A DNA stretch of 64,000 nucleotides, taken from the NCBI RefSeq assembly GCF_012958305.1, contig NZ_JABBYO010000014.1:1-64000 (forward strand), read 5' to 3'. The notes under the pieces are model-generated. The model did no database searches, was not told the origin of the DNA, and saw only the letters and a list, made by a program, of their open reading frames with translations. The translations under genes and the position numbers were made by a program. Source of the DNA: Tautonia rosea. Its GTDB lineage: Bacteria; Planctomycetota; Planctomycetia; Isosphaerales; Isosphaeraceae. Below are positions 42,546 through 51,700 of this stretch, in pieces; position 1 is the first letter of the stretch; each line of letters opens with the position of its first letter.

Positions 42546-43313
42546 TTATTCTCCAGAAATTCCCAGGAGTTCGATCTCGAAGATCAAGGTCGCGTTCGGG
42601 GGAATCGGTCCTCCAGGAGTTCCAAACTCTCCGTATGCCAGCTCGGGAGGGATGACGACCCTCCACTTGTCACCGACGTTCATCAGCTGAAGGGCTTGCT
42701 TCCAGCCCTCGATAAACTCGGCAACCGGGAAGGTCATCGGACTTTTTCCCTCTGTCGAGTCGAAGACAGAGCCGTCAAGCAGGCTGCCTTTGTAGTGAAT
42801 CGTTACCGTGTCGGACAACGTTGGAGAAGCGCCTTCTCCAGCCTTGAGTTCCTCCACAAGTAACCCGGAATTGGTCGACCTGACCCCTTCCTTTTTGGCA
42901 AATTCTGCTCGGTAAGCATCGCCGGCAGTCTTGTTTTCTGCCGCCTTTTCCTTGTTCTGTTCCAGCATCGCCTTCTCGGCTTCAGCCTGCCTGGCGAGAA
43001 GCTGTTGCTCGAACTCTTCCATGACCTGAGCCAGTTGCTCGTCGGTCAAGAGGGGCTGAGCATCGTTTAAGCCATCAACAATACCTCGGGCCACCAGTCG
43101 GGCGTCGAGCTGAAACTGCTCGGACTGCATCTTCAGGGTCCGGCCAATATTCAAACCGAAGCCGTAGCTCGCCTTTGAGTTCAGATCGGAGAGCTCTGCA
43201 TTGGCAGGGGCGGGTTGGGCGGCCGGTTGCTGCGCCGGCTGGTCTTGCTCGGCGGAGTTCGTCGGACCAAATGCGATCAGAGCGCCGAGCGCGATGACCA
43301 TCAGGTCGCTCAT
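42546..43313 (-). CDS. FKBP-type peptidyl-prolyl isomerase (FkpA/Mip-like)
   Basis: 255-residue exported proline isomerase. The ATG at 43313 is preceded by AAAGGAGG at ideal spacing; an open frame upstream is discarded. An N-terminal hydrophobic stretch (LMVIALGALIAFG) is a signal peptide, followed by a Gln/Pro/Ala-rich linker. Residues about 45-145 are the Mip/FkpA helical dimerisation arm (SYGFGLNIGRTLK, long Glu/Gln-rich coiled coil). The FKBP domain (VRSTNSGLLVEELKAG, then VTIHYKGSLLDGSVFDST, FPVAEFIEGWKQALQLMNVGDKWRVVIPPELAYGE, PPNATLIFEIELL) has the usual active-site aromatics. It helps fold periplasmic proteins. Confidence 0.93.
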   Translation of the reverse strand: MSDLMVIALGALIAFGPTNSAEQDQPAQQPAAQPAPANAELSDLNSKASYGFGLNIGRTLKMQSEQFQLDARLVARGIVDGLNDAQPLLTDEQLAQVMEEFEQQLLARQAEAEKAMLEQNKEKAAENKTAGDAYRAEFAKKEGVRSTNSGLLVEELKAGEGASPTLSDTVTIHYKGSLLDGSVFDSTEGKSPMTFPVAEFIEGWKQALQLMNVGDKWRVVIPPELAYGEFGTPGGPIPPNATLIFEIELLGISGE

Positions 43314-43707
43314 CAAGCCTCCTTTGAAGGACGAAAGGGGGAGCATTGGGGTGGGACCGAACGAAGAGAGTCTGGCGATGACAGGCATCGCTGCGACCTC
43401 ATTCTAACGGAGGGGACCCCTTCCCGATAACCCAGGATCGTCCCAAGAGGGAAGGATCGACCAATTCAGGCGGGTGGCCGGGACGCGCCGGACGGATGAT
43501 CGTGAGTCACCAAGCCCCTTTCGATTCCGTAGAATGACTTTAGAAATGGATTATGGTGAGTGGCCATGCGCGGACCGTTTTTTCAGAAAGGTCCCCGTTT
43601 CCCAGTCCCTCCTGCGGCGATACGATCAATTCTCAGGATCTTTGAGTTGATCTCAACCCGATCGGCCTTAGGTTCTGGCCGACCCGAATTCGGGAGACAA
43701 GGGTACG
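43314..43707. other. Divergent intergenic region
   Basis: 394 bp between the divergent FKBP and kinase genes. TAGAAT at 43530-43535 could be a -10 for the kinase transcript, but no matching -35 was found. A hairpin TCGGCC/GGCCGA (43662-43682) lies 25 bp before the kinase ATG. The short open frames here lack ribosome binding sites; I see no gene. Confidence 0.4.
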
Positions 43708-44631
43708 ATGTTCGGAAAGCTATTCGGATCGAAGGAATCGAAGAAAGCCCCCGAACTTCCCGGGAAGGTCAAGGCCGCCCCGGTCCCGAAGATGAAGCGG
43801 GTGAATCTGGCGCGCCGGTTCACGATCCTCGCCGAAACGAGCCAGGGAAGCATGTCCCATGTCTCTCGGGCCATGGACAACGAACAACAGCGTTCCGTTT
43901 GCTTGAAGGTCCAAAATAGCGTCAAGACTGCTGAAGCCCTAGCCCGAGCCTCCCGAGAAGGACGCCCACCTGAAGGACTCATCGGTTCTAGAATCCGTCA
44001 CAAAAATGTGGTCTTAACCTTCGACTATGGATTGTCAACCAAGAAAGAGCACTGGCTTTCGATGGAGTTTGTCGAGGGGGTAAGCCTCTCGGAAATTCGG
44101 AAAATTGGGGCTCGGGATCTGAGCAACAAGGTCGGACTGTTAATTCAGTCGGCAGATGGCCTGGAAGCGGTCCACCAGGCAGGATTTATCCATCACGATT
44201 TCGGGCCGAAAAACGTACTTGTGAACCGTGAGAATGTGGTCAAAATTATCGACTTTGGCCTCGCAGTCCCCGATGAACCTCATTTTCACCGCCCCGGAAA
44301 CCGTACTGGAACGCTCCAGTACATGGCTCCGGAGTTGATCCGGCGCGAAGCGACCGATCGTCGAATTGACATTTTTTCGTTCGGCGTGATGGCATTCGAA
44401 TTGTTCGCAAATCGGCTCCCTTACGAAATGGCCAGTGATCAGATGGCCATGATCCGAGCCCGGATGAATGCAGATCCTCTCCGCCTCGCCGACGTTGCTC
44501 CCGAGCTTCCTGCCGGGCTTACTGCGGTGGTCGACCGTTGCCTCGCTCGCCGCAAAGACGATCGCTATGCAACCATGGCCCAAGTTGCAAACGACCTCAG
44601 GGCACTCGCAATTGCTCCGAGCGAGGATTGA
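43708..44631 (+). CDS. Atypical serine/threonine protein kinase
   Basis: 307 residues, cytosolic, no membrane segment. Kinase subdomains are recognisable: beta3 Lys67 (VCLKVQ), catalytic loop IHHDFGPKN (Asp164, Asn169), DFG at 182-184, a MAPEL motif and the DIFSFGVMAFEL helix. Two features are degenerate. The glycine-rich loop (LAETSQGSMSHV) keeps only one Gly. In the catalytic loop the HRDLKPEN Arg is His and the Lys is Gly. It may be a weak kinase or pseudokinase, though Asp164, Lys67 and DFG-Asp remain. The N-terminal 35 residues are basic and Pro/Lys-rich. The following small hypothetical gene is close by. Confidence 0.85.
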   Translation: MFGKLFGSKESKKAPELPGKVKAAPVPKMKRVNLARRFTILAETSQGSMSHVSRAMDNEQQRSVCLKVQNSVKTAEALARASREGRPPEGLIGSRIRHKNVVLTFDYGLSTKKEHWLSMEFVEGVSLSEIRKIGARDLSNKVGLLIQSADGLEAVHQAGFIHHDFGPKNVLVNRENVVKIIDFGLAVPDEPHFHRPGNRTGTLQYMAPELIRREATDRRIDIFSFGVMAFELFANRLPYEMASDQMAMIRARMNADPLRLADVAPELPAGLTAVVDRCLARRKDDRYATMAQVANDLRALAIAPSED

Positions 44632-44746
44632 ACCCCACCTCCCCAAAGGATCTAAATCTACAATCGACGAGCGGCCGGCCGGTCACCGCGAGACCGGCAG
44701 CGACTTGCGTCAGATTCACGGCGCTGTCAGACTTTTCGAAAGACGA

Positions 44747-45103
44747 ATGAACGGATTGGTCGATGAGCTCAATCCCAGACAATCTCGGTATCCTCTCCCG
44801 GTTGGAAGCGCGGTGATGATCGAAGTTCCCAGGGTCCGACCCGGCAGTGTAAGTGTGAACGTGGAGGAACCATTCCCTCGCATCGTTGCCTTCTTCCGGA
44901 ACTCGTCCCAGGGAAACCTGGCGATTCAACGACTCATCGGTCTGGGGATTCCTTCGGATCGGCTCGGCGTCACTCCTCCCGATCAAGTCGAGGGTCACCA
45001 GGGCATGCTGCTTTCCATTCCTTGTCCTGATTCAATCCCCGTTGATCGCATTGAATCGCTTTGCCGAACTCTTGGTGCCGAGCTTCATCGCCAACGCCCC
45101 TGA
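44747..45103 (+). CDS. Small hypothetical protein
   Basis: 118 residues, not recognised. ATG at 44747 is tentative; an ATG at 44816, with a GGAAG about 8 nt upstream, would give a 95-residue protein. The C-terminal two thirds look like a compact alpha/beta domain (PRIVAFFRNSSQGNLAIQRLIGLGIPSDRLGVTPPDQ, then GMLLSIPCPDSIPVDRIESLCRTLGAELHR), reminiscent of small ferredoxin-like folds found in other planctomycete hypothetical proteins. It lies between the kinase and DUF1080 genes, 35 bp before the latter. Confidence 0.55.
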   Translation: MNGLVDELNPRQSRYPLPVGSAVMIEVPRVRPGSVSVNVEEPFPRIVAFFRNSSQGNLAIQRLIGLGIPSDRLGVTPPDQVEGHQGMLLSIPCPDSIPVDRIESLCRTLGAELHRQRP

Positions 45104-45137
45104 CAATCCCCTCCCATATTCTTGATCGAGCACCCCG

Positions 45138-45968
45138 ATGATCTCCTCAACATTCCTTGGCGTGGCCATGATGGTCACGGCTCTGATCGCCCTCCCGACC
45201 CAGGATCGCGATGAAATCCCCGACTTTGCTCGCAATCGCCCCGAGGTTCGCTCGGGTGATCCCGTTCTTCAGTTCAATGGTCGAGACCTCTCCGGGTTCT
45301 ACACCTACCTGAAAGAGAACGGATACGAGGATCCCAAAAAGGTGTTCACGGTGTCGGATGGGTTGCTCCGTATCTCCGGGGAAGAGTACGGAGGCGTGAT
45401 CACCAACGACGAATTTGAGAACTATCATTTGATCATCGAGTGGCGATGGGGACCGAAAACCTTCCCTCCTCGGGTCGACCGGTCGCGCGATTCCGGACTG
45501 CTCCTTCATTGCGTTGGTGAAGACGGAGCCGCTGGTTCCGGCTGGATGGAGTCAATCGAATGCCAGATCATTGAAGGAGGATGTGGCGATTTCATTATGG
45601 TCGGAGGAGCGAAGCAACCAAGTCTGACATGCGTTGTCCGGGAAGGAGAGGGAAATCAACTCTATTACGATCCCGTCAACGGAACCCCCGTGACCCGTAA
45701 CTCAGGACGCTATAACTGGTGGGGACGCGACCCAGAATGGAAAGACGTGATTAATGTCCGAGGCCCTCGAGACGTTGAGAGCCCCGTGGGAGAATGGAAT
45801 ACCATGGAAGTGATATGTGATGGCGACACCATCATTAACATCGTCAATGGCTACGTTGTCAACGTTGGTACCAACGCGAGTCTGACACGAGGAAAAATCC
45901 TCCTCCAGTCTGAAGGGGCCGAACTGCATTGCCGACGCTTTGAGGTTCGACCCATTCTGAAGGACTGA
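45138..45968 (+). CDS. DUF1080 (3-keto-disaccharide hydrolase-like) secreted protein
   Basis: 276 residues. A leader (STFLGVAMMVTALIALP) suggests export. The rest is the DUF1080 concanavalin-like beta sandwich: LQFNGRDLSGFYTYLKEN, the SDGLLRISGEEYGGVITNDEFENYHLIIEWRWG strand pair, RDSGLLLHC, MESIECQIIEGG and a closing LLQSEGAELHCRRFEVRPI. DUF1080 proteins are greatly expanded in planctomycetes and include 3-keto-disaccharide hydrolases; many are carbohydrate-binding or hydrolytic. No catalytic partner dehydrogenase is adjacent. Confidence 0.9.
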   Translation: MISSTFLGVAMMVTALIALPTQDRDEIPDFARNRPEVRSGDPVLQFNGRDLSGFYTYLKENGYEDPKKVFTVSDGLLRISGEEYGGVITNDEFENYHLIIEWRWGPKTFPPRVDRSRDSGLLLHCVGEDGAAGSGWMESIECQIIEGGCGDFIMVGGAKQPSLTCVVREGEGNQLYYDPVNGTPVTRNSGRYNWWGRDPEWKDVINVRGPRDVESPVGEWNTMEVICDGDTIINIVNGYVVNVGTNASLTRGKILLQSEGAELHCRRFEVRPILKD

Positions 45969-46085
45969 ACTGAAGACGGAAAATCGAGTCGCCGGCCTTT
46001 TCTCCGTCCGGCGGCTCTCGAATCATTCAGCAGTTCATGAGTGTTCCGACTCGATGTTCCCTCGATCCACTTTGTCCGGGGCATC

Positions 46086-47678
46086 ATGCGTGGTCTAGCT
46101 CGAATCCTTTTTGTCTCCCTGACGATCCTCTCCGCGCTTCTGATGCACTCGCGTCCCGCGGCGGCTCAGAATGCATCGATTTCGAGGGGGATCGAATTTC
46201 TCAGATCTCGCGGCCCCTCGGTGACTCCGGGGGAGTCCGCCCTGGCTGCCCTGGCGATGCTCAAAGCTGGCGTCCCAGCCAATGACCCGGCGCTGGTGCA
46301 AACCATCCAGAATGCATTGAGTGCCTCGACGACCGAAGGGTATCGACCGGCCCGATCCGGAGGGGCCGACATCTATGAAACTGGCATCGCCTGCATGATG
46401 TTGGTCAATCTCGATCCGGTCGTCTATCGTCCCTTGATCCAGTCCGCAGCCTCGTACCTTATGTCCAAGCAAAAAAGCAATGGGGCCTGGGACTACGACG
46501 GAAGGGCAGGAGACACGGGCGACTGCTCAATCTCTCAGTATGCGATTCTCGGACTCTGGGAAGCAGAAAATGCCGGCATCCGAATTCCTCCCAGTGTCTG
46601 GGAACGCGCGGCTCGCTGGTACATGTCGGTCCAGCGGGGTGGTGGTTGGAACTACCACCCCGACGCTCCCAGCCAGCCGACCGTTTCGATGACGGCTGCG
46701 GGTACAGGCAGCCTGTTGATCTGCAAGATGCAACTTGCTCCGTATCGAAAACGTCGAGAACGCACGGTCAGTCCCTTACTCACCCCGCTTGTCCCAGAAA
46801 CCGACCAGGCTGATTATCGAGTTGGGCTGTCCGACGCCCAGCTCGACCAGGCGATCGGTCAAGGGATTGCCTGGCTCGCTCGCAACTACCGTCCTGGACA
46901 AACCAACCTCTTCGGACTCTCAACGTACTACGGTCTATATGGCTGTGAACGTGTTGGTGGACTGGGAAATCTCACTCAATTTGGTTCTGTCGATTGGTTC
47001 CAGATCGGTGCTCAATACATCACGTCGAACCAGGGGGGCGATGGCAGCTGGAACGCAATGTTCGAATCCGTTCCCAATACCTCCTGGGCGATTCTGTTTT
47101 TGACTCGGGCAACGGAGAAGACCCTTGAACGGATTCAAGTCGAGCGTCTCGGTTCGGGGACGTTGCTCGGTGGTCGGGGGCTCCCTGAGAACCTGGAAAA
47201 TCTGACCGTGGCACAAGGTCGGGTCGTCGTACGACCCATGAATGGGGCGATCGAGGAAATGCTCTCGATTCTGGAAGATCCCCGGGCCGACGAGGGAGAA
47301 TCGGCTCTTGCCGGGCTGATCGATCGTTACTTTACCAGTGGTCCCCTCGCCCTGAAACCATACCAAGACCGTTTTCGTGTGCTGCTGGTCGAGGGGAGTC
47401 CCTCACAGCGGCTCACGGCCGCCTGGGCATTGGCACGCACCGGGGATCTCAGCGTCGCGCCTGACCTGATTCGAGCGGTTGAGGATCCCAACAACGAGGT
47501 TGCCGCAACTGCCGACTATGGGCTTCGATTAATCAGTCGGACCATTGATGGCAACGGACTTCCCTCAGGGGTCGATGCCGATCAAAAACGGGCCGCCGCT
47601 GCCGAGTGGCGGCGCTGGTATGACTCGGTTCGACCGGCCGATCAGGTCGGTCGCGTCAACGCTTCCGGTCGCAATTGA
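46086..47678 (+). CDS. Squalene-cyclase/prenyltransferase-repeat secreted protein
   Basis: 530 residues from the ATG at 46086. A signal peptide (LARILFVSLTILSALLMHSRPAAAQ) implies export, unlike true squalene cyclases. Residues about 30-360 show terpene-cyclase/prenyltransferase-type helical repeats with QW-like motifs (SNGAWDYDGRAGDTGDCSISQYAILGL, GGGWNYHPD, GGDGSWNAMF). A small HEAT-like end follows (QRLTAAWALARTGDLSVAPDLIRAVED). The catalytic DXDD motif of cyclases is not evident. It may be a secreted alpha/alpha-toroid binding protein. It is followed by two membrane-protein genes in a compact same-strand unit (21 and 78 bp gaps). Confidence 0.8.
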   Translation: MRGLARILFVSLTILSALLMHSRPAAAQNASISRGIEFLRSRGPSVTPGESALAALAMLKAGVPANDPALVQTIQNALSASTTEGYRPARSGGADIYETGIACMMLVNLDPVVYRPLIQSAASYLMSKQKSNGAWDYDGRAGDTGDCSISQYAILGLWEAENAGIRIPPSVWERAARWYMSVQRGGGWNYHPDAPSQPTVSMTAAGTGSLLICKMQLAPYRKRRERTVSPLLTPLVPETDQADYRVGLSDAQLDQAIGQGIAWLARNYRPGQTNLFGLSTYYGLYGCERVGGLGNLTQFGSVDWFQIGAQYITSNQGGDGSWNAMFESVPNTSWAILFLTRATEKTLERIQVERLGSGTLLGGRGLPENLENLTVAQGRVVVRPMNGAIEEMLSILEDPRADEGESALAGLIDRYFTSGPLALKPYQDRFRVLLVEGSPSQRLTAAWALARTGDLSVAPDLIRAVEDPNNEVAATADYGLRLISRTIDGNGLPSGVDADQKRAAAAEWRRWYDSVRPADQVGRVNASGRN

Positions 47679-47699
47679 CCCCGCGAGGGGATCACTTCC

Positions 47700-48659
47700 A
47701 TGACGGTCAACACAGTGCCCGCTTCTCCCACTTCCGCCCCCGATCCAAAGGAAAAGGCTCGGCTGCTTGAGCCTCAAATCCAGGGCGAAACCGATTACGA
47801 CCGGGTGACTTCGCTGCTCATGGCGATCATTATGAGCACGGTGATCATCGTTGGCTGGCTTGCCTTGATCTATCTGACAAATCGTTCTTACGCCCGCAGC
47901 GTACCGGCTCAGATCGAGATCATTGAGGTTTACGGCGGCGGTGGTGGACGACTCGACGGTGAAGAAAATTCCACCGAACAGATCGACGTGCCGGAGGCGT
48001 CTCTCTCGGCCTTTGCCTCGAACGCGGAACTCTCACCTGCAGACTTTGAAGAACCATCACTCGAACAAGTTCCCTCCGCGATGGTCGATGCCCTGGCTAA
48101 TCAGCAGTTCGCCGACCTGGCCGAAGAAATGCCTGAAGGAGGAGCCCTCGCCACTGGGATTCGTGCCTCAAAGCTTGGCACCGGAGCCGCCGCCTATGGG
48201 CTTGGTGCAGGAGATGGCGGCGTTCCTCGAGAGCAGCGCTGGAGCATCATTTACAACCCTGGTCAGACCCTCGATGAGTATGCTCGTCTGCTCGATTTTT
48301 TTGGAGTCGAGATGGCAACCGTACTCGACAACCAGATGCATTACGTATCGAACTTTACCAAGCCTCGGCCCGATGTCCGGATTGCGAATCGGGGGAACGA
48401 CGATCGCCTGTATTTCCTCTGGCAAGGTGGAGGACGTCGACAGTCGGATATCGAACTGTTACGGAAAGCAGGCATTGAGGTCGGTCAACGAGGTGCGATT
48501 TTTCAGTTCTTTCCGGCCCAGGTTGAGCAGATTCTCTCTCGACTGGAACAACAATATAAGGGTTTGCAACCGCTCGAAATTCGAACGACCAAGTTCAGCG
48601 TCATTCCAACCGGCAACCGTTTTGCCTTCGAAGTAATCGATCAGCAACCACTCAACTGA
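47700..48659 (+). CDS. Single-pass membrane protein, TonB-system-associated in style
   Basis: 319 residues, family not recognised. A Pro-rich cytoplasmic N terminus (about 37 residues), one transmembrane helix (LLMAIIMSTVIIVGWLALIYL, about 39-60), then a periplasmic part. A Gly-rich turn (YGGGGGRLDGEEN) lies just after the helix, then an acidic linker, and from about residue 195 a folded domain (RWSIIYNPGQTLDEYARLLDFFGVEMATV, DDRLYFLWQGGG). The N-terminal helix and topology are ExbD/TolR-like but the motor residues are not seen. It sits 21 bp after the repeat protein and 78 bp before the FHA/PQQ-like gene, so they likely form one envelope system. Confidence 0.65.
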   Translation: MTVNTVPASPTSAPDPKEKARLLEPQIQGETDYDRVTSLLMAIIMSTVIIVGWLALIYLTNRSYARSVPAQIEIIEVYGGGGGRLDGEENSTEQIDVPEASLSAFASNAELSPADFEEPSLEQVPSAMVDALANQQFADLAEEMPEGGALATGIRASKLGTGAAAYGLGAGDGGVPREQRWSIIYNPGQTLDEYARLLDFFGVEMATVLDNQMHYVSNFTKPRPDVRIANRGNDDRLYFLWQGGGRRQSDIELLRKAGIEVGQRGAIFQFFPAQVEQILSRLEQQYKGLQPLEIRTTKFSVIPTGNRFAFEVIDQQPLN

Positions 48660-48737
48660 TTCCGCCTCGATCGACTCGGTCCTTCCCTGGGTCTGGATCT
48701 TTTTCTTCTTCCCTCTCCAACCCCTCGGACGCCTCGC

Positions 48738-51700
48738 ATGGCAACGCTGGAGATTCACGACGGCAAGGGCCGTGTCGAATACCTGACAATTTCTCCAAAT
48801 CATCAGGTTCTGATTGGTTCGGACCCCAAGTGCGACATCGTGATTGACGATGCAGAGGCAATGCCGTTTCACGGGCGACTCCGATGGAAGACTGACCGCT
48901 ATAAGGTGGAGGCAACTCCCGAAGCCAGAACGCTTGAGGTCGACGGAAAAAAGGTTGTCTCCTCCAGCTTTCGCCAAGGCAGTGAACTGCGGATCGGTAA
49001 GGCGCGGATCTTTCTGATTACCCCGGACGACGGACCTGCTCAGTTCGAAAAAACTCGCGTTCAGGCTCGTCCCGGTGCTGCCCTGGCAGGAGGATGGGCA
49101 GGACAGATGGGACCAATGGCGGGTGAAGTCGAACCTCCTTCTCTCGACTCTGCACTCGACGATGTTGAAGAGATCCTTGAACAGCCTACTTCGACCCAAA
49201 GCCGAGGCTCCTCTCGAAGGGAGCGATCCCGGCCGAAGCGCTCTTCAATGAAGACGGTCGAGTCGTCTGCTTCGATTGCAAAGTCTCACCCTTCCGCGAC
49301 CAGCTCCCTCCTCCTTGCTCCCGTTCGATGGATGAAGTCGGTCGTTTTCGGCAAGGATCAAGCTCCGGGAGAGGAGCGAGTGCTCTCTTCTCCGGTGGTC
49401 CTCATCCTGGTCCTTACTCTGGTCATTCTCGTTTCACTCGGGTTCGGCCTCTTTGGGATCATCCGAGAGATGGCCGCTGATCGTGCCTTCGCCAAGGCCA
49501 GAGAAAGCTTCGAAAACGCCGAATATCGGAACGCAATTGAGCGATTTGACCTCTACGTCGAGAACTATCCCCGTCATGCCCACGTCTCTGAGGCGCGAGT
49601 CCTAAGCGCCTTGTCCGAGGTCCGGCAATTCACCACGGGGAGTAATCCCGCATGGGCGAATGCCCTGGCCGCTGCGGAGTCGATGTACCAGAACCTCAGG
49701 GAAGAACCTGCCTATCCCAACGTGAAAGCGGACCTCGCCGGAGCGGTCCTGGATGTGACGAACGGTCTGCTCGATCGAGCCCAACGACTTGCCGATGCTC
49801 AGGCCCTTCACCTCGCCGAGAACGCCGTTGCACTCCACGATCGCATCGGGGGTTCCGCAGCCATGCTGGCCCGAGAACGCACGAAGGTGCCAACCCGATT
49901 GGAGGAGGCTCGTGCCTCGGTTCTCAAGGCCAAGGCTCGTGAAACCGCCCTTGCTTCGATGGACGCAGCCCTCGGCGCTGGTGACCCGGATGCGACCTAC
50001 TCCGCCCGAGATACACTGGTCACGCAATATTCCGATCTGGCCGACGATCCCGAAGTCATCTCACGACTCCGATCTGCTAATGAACTAATCCGTTCCAGAA
50101 TCTCGGTTGACCTTACCCGGGTGAGTGCGTCCGATGATCCCCGACCCGACCCACTCGGCCCTCCCACCTCTCTCGTCCTTCGCTCCTCGATGGAACCAGC
50201 GGGGAAATCCCCTTCACTCGTTTATGCCCTGGCTGATGGTTTCGCCTACGCGCTCGATGCCGCGAATGGTGCGCCCATCTGGCATGTCGCTGTAGGCCTC
50301 GATTGCCCGTTTCCCCCGGTTCCGATTCCCGGCGCGGGCGGAGATGTTCTCGTGTTTGATCCTCGAGAGAACGATCTGGTTCGCCTCTCGGGCAGTGATG
50401 GTCGACTTGTTTGGCGTCAGAATCTGGGCGAATCGGTGGTCGACCCTCCGTTGATCCTCGGAAATCAGCTGGCACAGCCGACCGTGGGCGGTCGCTTGAT
50501 GCTGATGAATCTTGTCAATGGCGATCGACAGGCCGCGGTTGATCTGGGGCGAAAACTTTCCAAAACTCCCGTCGCGGATGAGCTGGGTCGTCACTATTAC
50601 GTCCTGGCGGACGCGGCGGTTGCCTTCGTGATCCAGCGTGATCCCGTCGAGTGCGTTGCCGTCGAGTACGTTGGTCACGAGCCCGGCTCTGCGGCGTGCC
50701 CACCCGCTCGATTGGGGAACTACTTGCTCGTTTCGGAAAACCGTCGCCCCGAATCGGGACGCTGGTCGCTTTTCCAAATCGAATCCGAGGGAACCCGACT
50801 CCGTCTCCGTCAGCGAGTCCCGCATGTTGGGTGGACCTGGGATACTCCGGCATCCTCCGGTCAGGTTATCTGGGCCGTTAGTGATCGAGGAAGCATTGAT
50901 GCGTACGCGATCGGGCCCTACGAAGAGGAAAACCCGCTTCGCTTGATTGCTCGGATCGAGCCTGAAGGATCGAGACTTGGTCCTACATTTACCTATGCTC
51001 GGACGGACCGAGAACTCTGGGTCGCCTCAGCCCGATCTGCCCGCTATGACCTGGAGCCCCAGGAAGCAAAACTCTCGACGGTCTGGACACTCTCTCAGGC
51101 AGGAGCAGCGGTCGCTCCTCCCCAGATTCGCGACAGGCAGATGATCTTAACTCAGGCACCCGATCGAGGACGCGGAGCGACGCTCTGGTCCGTCGACCCA
51201 CTCGATGGAAGAGTTGCCTGGAGAACGGTTCTCGGGACTCCCTGGCCTACTCCTCCGGAACCCTCTCCCGGTCGTCGAGAACTTGCCTCGCTTTCCGGAG
51301 ATGGAAGCCGTCTGCTGATTCCGCTCGAAGACCTTCAGTCTGGGGGGTTTGTCGTCGAGCCAATCCCCAGACCCGGTGACCGCCGACTTCCTGTGGGGCA
51401 ACTCCAACGGATGGATGTCGGGCAGGCGACTTTGATCCTCCCGTCGCCTGATACGGATCATCTCTTGATTCGGGAGCAAGACGGGCCTGATCTGACCCGA
51501 GTCACGCTTCCTTCCCCTCTCAGCGCTCGTCCCTTGGCCTGGGAGAACGACCTACTAGTACCCGGCATTGATGGTCGAGTTTATTTGATCGAGCCTACGA
51601 CGGGAGGCCCCGTGGCTGACCCGCTCTTACCGACCTTCACTGGAGATGGCCCGATCTCATGGCTTGACCCGGTGCCAATCGGAATCGATGCCATTGCCCT

